Source: Bacillus sp. P14.5 (GTDB taxonomy: Bacteria; Bacillota; Bacilli; Bacillales; Bacillaceae_B). From it: 64,000 nt of DNA. The DNA lies in the NCBI RefSeq assembly GCF_003316765.1, contig NZ_NIJF01000033.1:1-64000 (forward strand). The letters run 5' to 3'. This document shows, one piece after another, positions 63,017 through 64,000 of this stretch; the stretch's first letter is position 1, and each line of letters starts with the position of its first letter. The notes beneath the pieces were generated by a model. It searched no databases, was not told where the DNA came from, and worked only from the letters and a program-made list of their open reading frames with translations. Made by a program: the position numbers and the translations under genes.

Positions 63017-64000
63017 TCAAAGCGAGTATTCCTCAGTGTACAAAGTGACTTCCTTCAACCTCTTCCGATTCAGCTCCACACCAATTCCCGCTTCTTGAGG
63101 CACACTAATTTTTCCATTGATGACCTGTATTTCCGGCTTGATGATATCCTGTTCCCAGTATCTTGATGAAGAAGAAATATCCCCTGGGAAATCAAAGCCT
63201 TCTAATGTAGAAAGGGCTATGTTATGCGAACGGGATATCCCAAATTCCAGCATACCTCCGCACCAAACCCGTACTCCTTCACGCCCGCACAAGTCATGAA
63301 TGGATATTGCTGTCGAGTAGCCTCCAACACGGCCAAGCTTGATATTGATGTAGCCGCAGCTTCCCAATGCTATGGCGCTTTTTGCGTCATGGAAGGATGA
63401 GATGCTTTCGTCAAGGCAAATACTTGTCTTCATTTCCTTTTGAAGAAGGCTATGCTCATAAATATCGTCAATTCCTAAAGGCTGTTCGATCATCTCCAAA
63501 CCTAACTCATCCAGCCTCTTCAACCTGTCTATATCCTTCAGCGTATATGCCGAATTGGCATCTGCCATCAACCGCAGATGAGGGAACTCATGCCGAATCT
63601 CTTTTATCAATTCATAGTCATTTGAAGGAGAGATTTTCACTTTAATTCGTTCATAACCATCCCTGACGAACTCATGAACCTGGTCAATGGTTTGGGAGAC
63701 TGTAGGAGCACCTGCCACCGCGCCTGCGGGAATCACCTCTCTGGTCCCGCCAAGCACCTTCCACAACGGTTTATCCAGCTGCTTTGCATACAAATCCCAT
63801 ACAGCACTTTCCAAAGCAGCTTTCGCCATATTGTTTCTTCTCACTGTAGAAAACAATTTGTAAGCATCCCCAGGATGAGCCAATGTCGATTTCAATAACA
63901 GAGGAATCAAGATCTCCTCCAGGATATGAAGCGATGTACCGACAGTTTCCTCCGTATACCACGGAGTGCTGAAGGCGACTCCTTCCCCGTACCCCCTTAT
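63017..64000 (-). CDS. menC: o-Succinylbenzoate synthase, partial
   Basis: The C-terminal 327 residues of an enolase-superfamily enzyme of menaquinone biosynthesis; the start lies beyond the window. Acid/base and metal residues are visible in IKVKISPSND (the KxK pair), LMADANSAY (Asp), MIEQPLG (Glu), CLDESISS (Asp) and YINIKLGRVGG (Lys). The reading frame is open to the window edge. MenC turns SHCHC into o-succinylbenzoate; some homologues also racemise N-acylamino acids. It is near the bd oxidase, which would use the menaquinol pool. Confidence 0.9.
   Translation of the reverse strand: MRGYGEGVAFSTPWYTEETVGTSLHILEEILIPLLLKSTLAHPGDAYKLFSTVRRNNMAKAALESAVWDLYAKQLDKPLWKVLGGTREVIPAGAVAGAPTVSQTIDQVHEFVRDGYERIKVKISPSNDYELIKEIRHEFPHLRLMADANSAYTLKDIDRLKRLDELGLEMIEQPLGIDDIYEHSLLQKEMKTSICLDESISSFHDAKSAIALGSCGYINIKLGRVGGYSTAISIHDLCGREGVRVWCGGMLEFGISRSHNIALSTLEGFDFPGDISSSSRYWEQDIIKPEIQVINGKISVPQEAGIGVELNRKRLKEVTLYTEEYSL

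Overview
The window comes from a Gram-positive, spore-forming member of the Bacillaceae. Most of the right-hand 50 kb follows the Bacillus subtilis 'yt' region: dat, pepV, ythQP, ytzE, ytzG, ytgP, ytfP, cse60, ytwF, leuS, yttB, ytzC, ytqAB, ytpBA, ytoA, metK, pckA, ytmBA, ytlACD, ytkD, ytkC, ytzI, yidD, ythAB, menC. It carries AGGAGG-type ribosome binding sites, two T-boxes, a SAM-I riboswitch, a Zur-type box and a CcpN-type site. I cannot name the species.

Positions 1-5200 form an A/T-rich accessory island. It has the 5' end of a group II intron, small membrane proteins, a GNAT gene present twice (second copy frameshifted), two isochorismatase-like hydrolases and a XerC/D-like tyrosine recombinase. 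All genes point left, and several are bounded by copies of one short hairpin repeat, so the stretch looks like a gene-cassette array. Positions 5600-12250 hold a divergent locus: an ABC exporter, a MauE-like membrane protein, two TlpA-like thiol-redox proteins, two Dpp-type permeases without an ATPase, a 66-residue peptide with eight cysteines, and a broken lipoprotein gene. I read it as a candidate system for making or exporting a disulfide-rich peptide.

Positions 12700-64000 are mostly core genes: D-amino-acid metabolism, translation (proS and leuS, both T-box controlled), an ECF sigma/anti-sigma pair, methionine and SAM metabolism (metK), gluconeogenesis (pckA), a ThiY/SsuA-type ABC transporter (ytlACD), zinc uptake, a cytochrome bd-type oxidase (ythAB) and menaquinone synthesis (menC, cut by the window edge).

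Three features stand out. Five intergenic arrays (near 15.1, 24.2, 41.0, 45.5 and 54.7 kb) have different sequences but the same 52-53 bp period and inverted-arm layout. A second set of dispersed palindromic and MITE-like elements lies between genes, one of them inside the leuS leader. Six genes look broken by a homopolymer run exactly one base too short, which suggests consensus error or a mutator history. Separately, pepV has an in-frame stop, ytpB seems to have lost its middle, and ytqA has an ATA codon where its start is expected.
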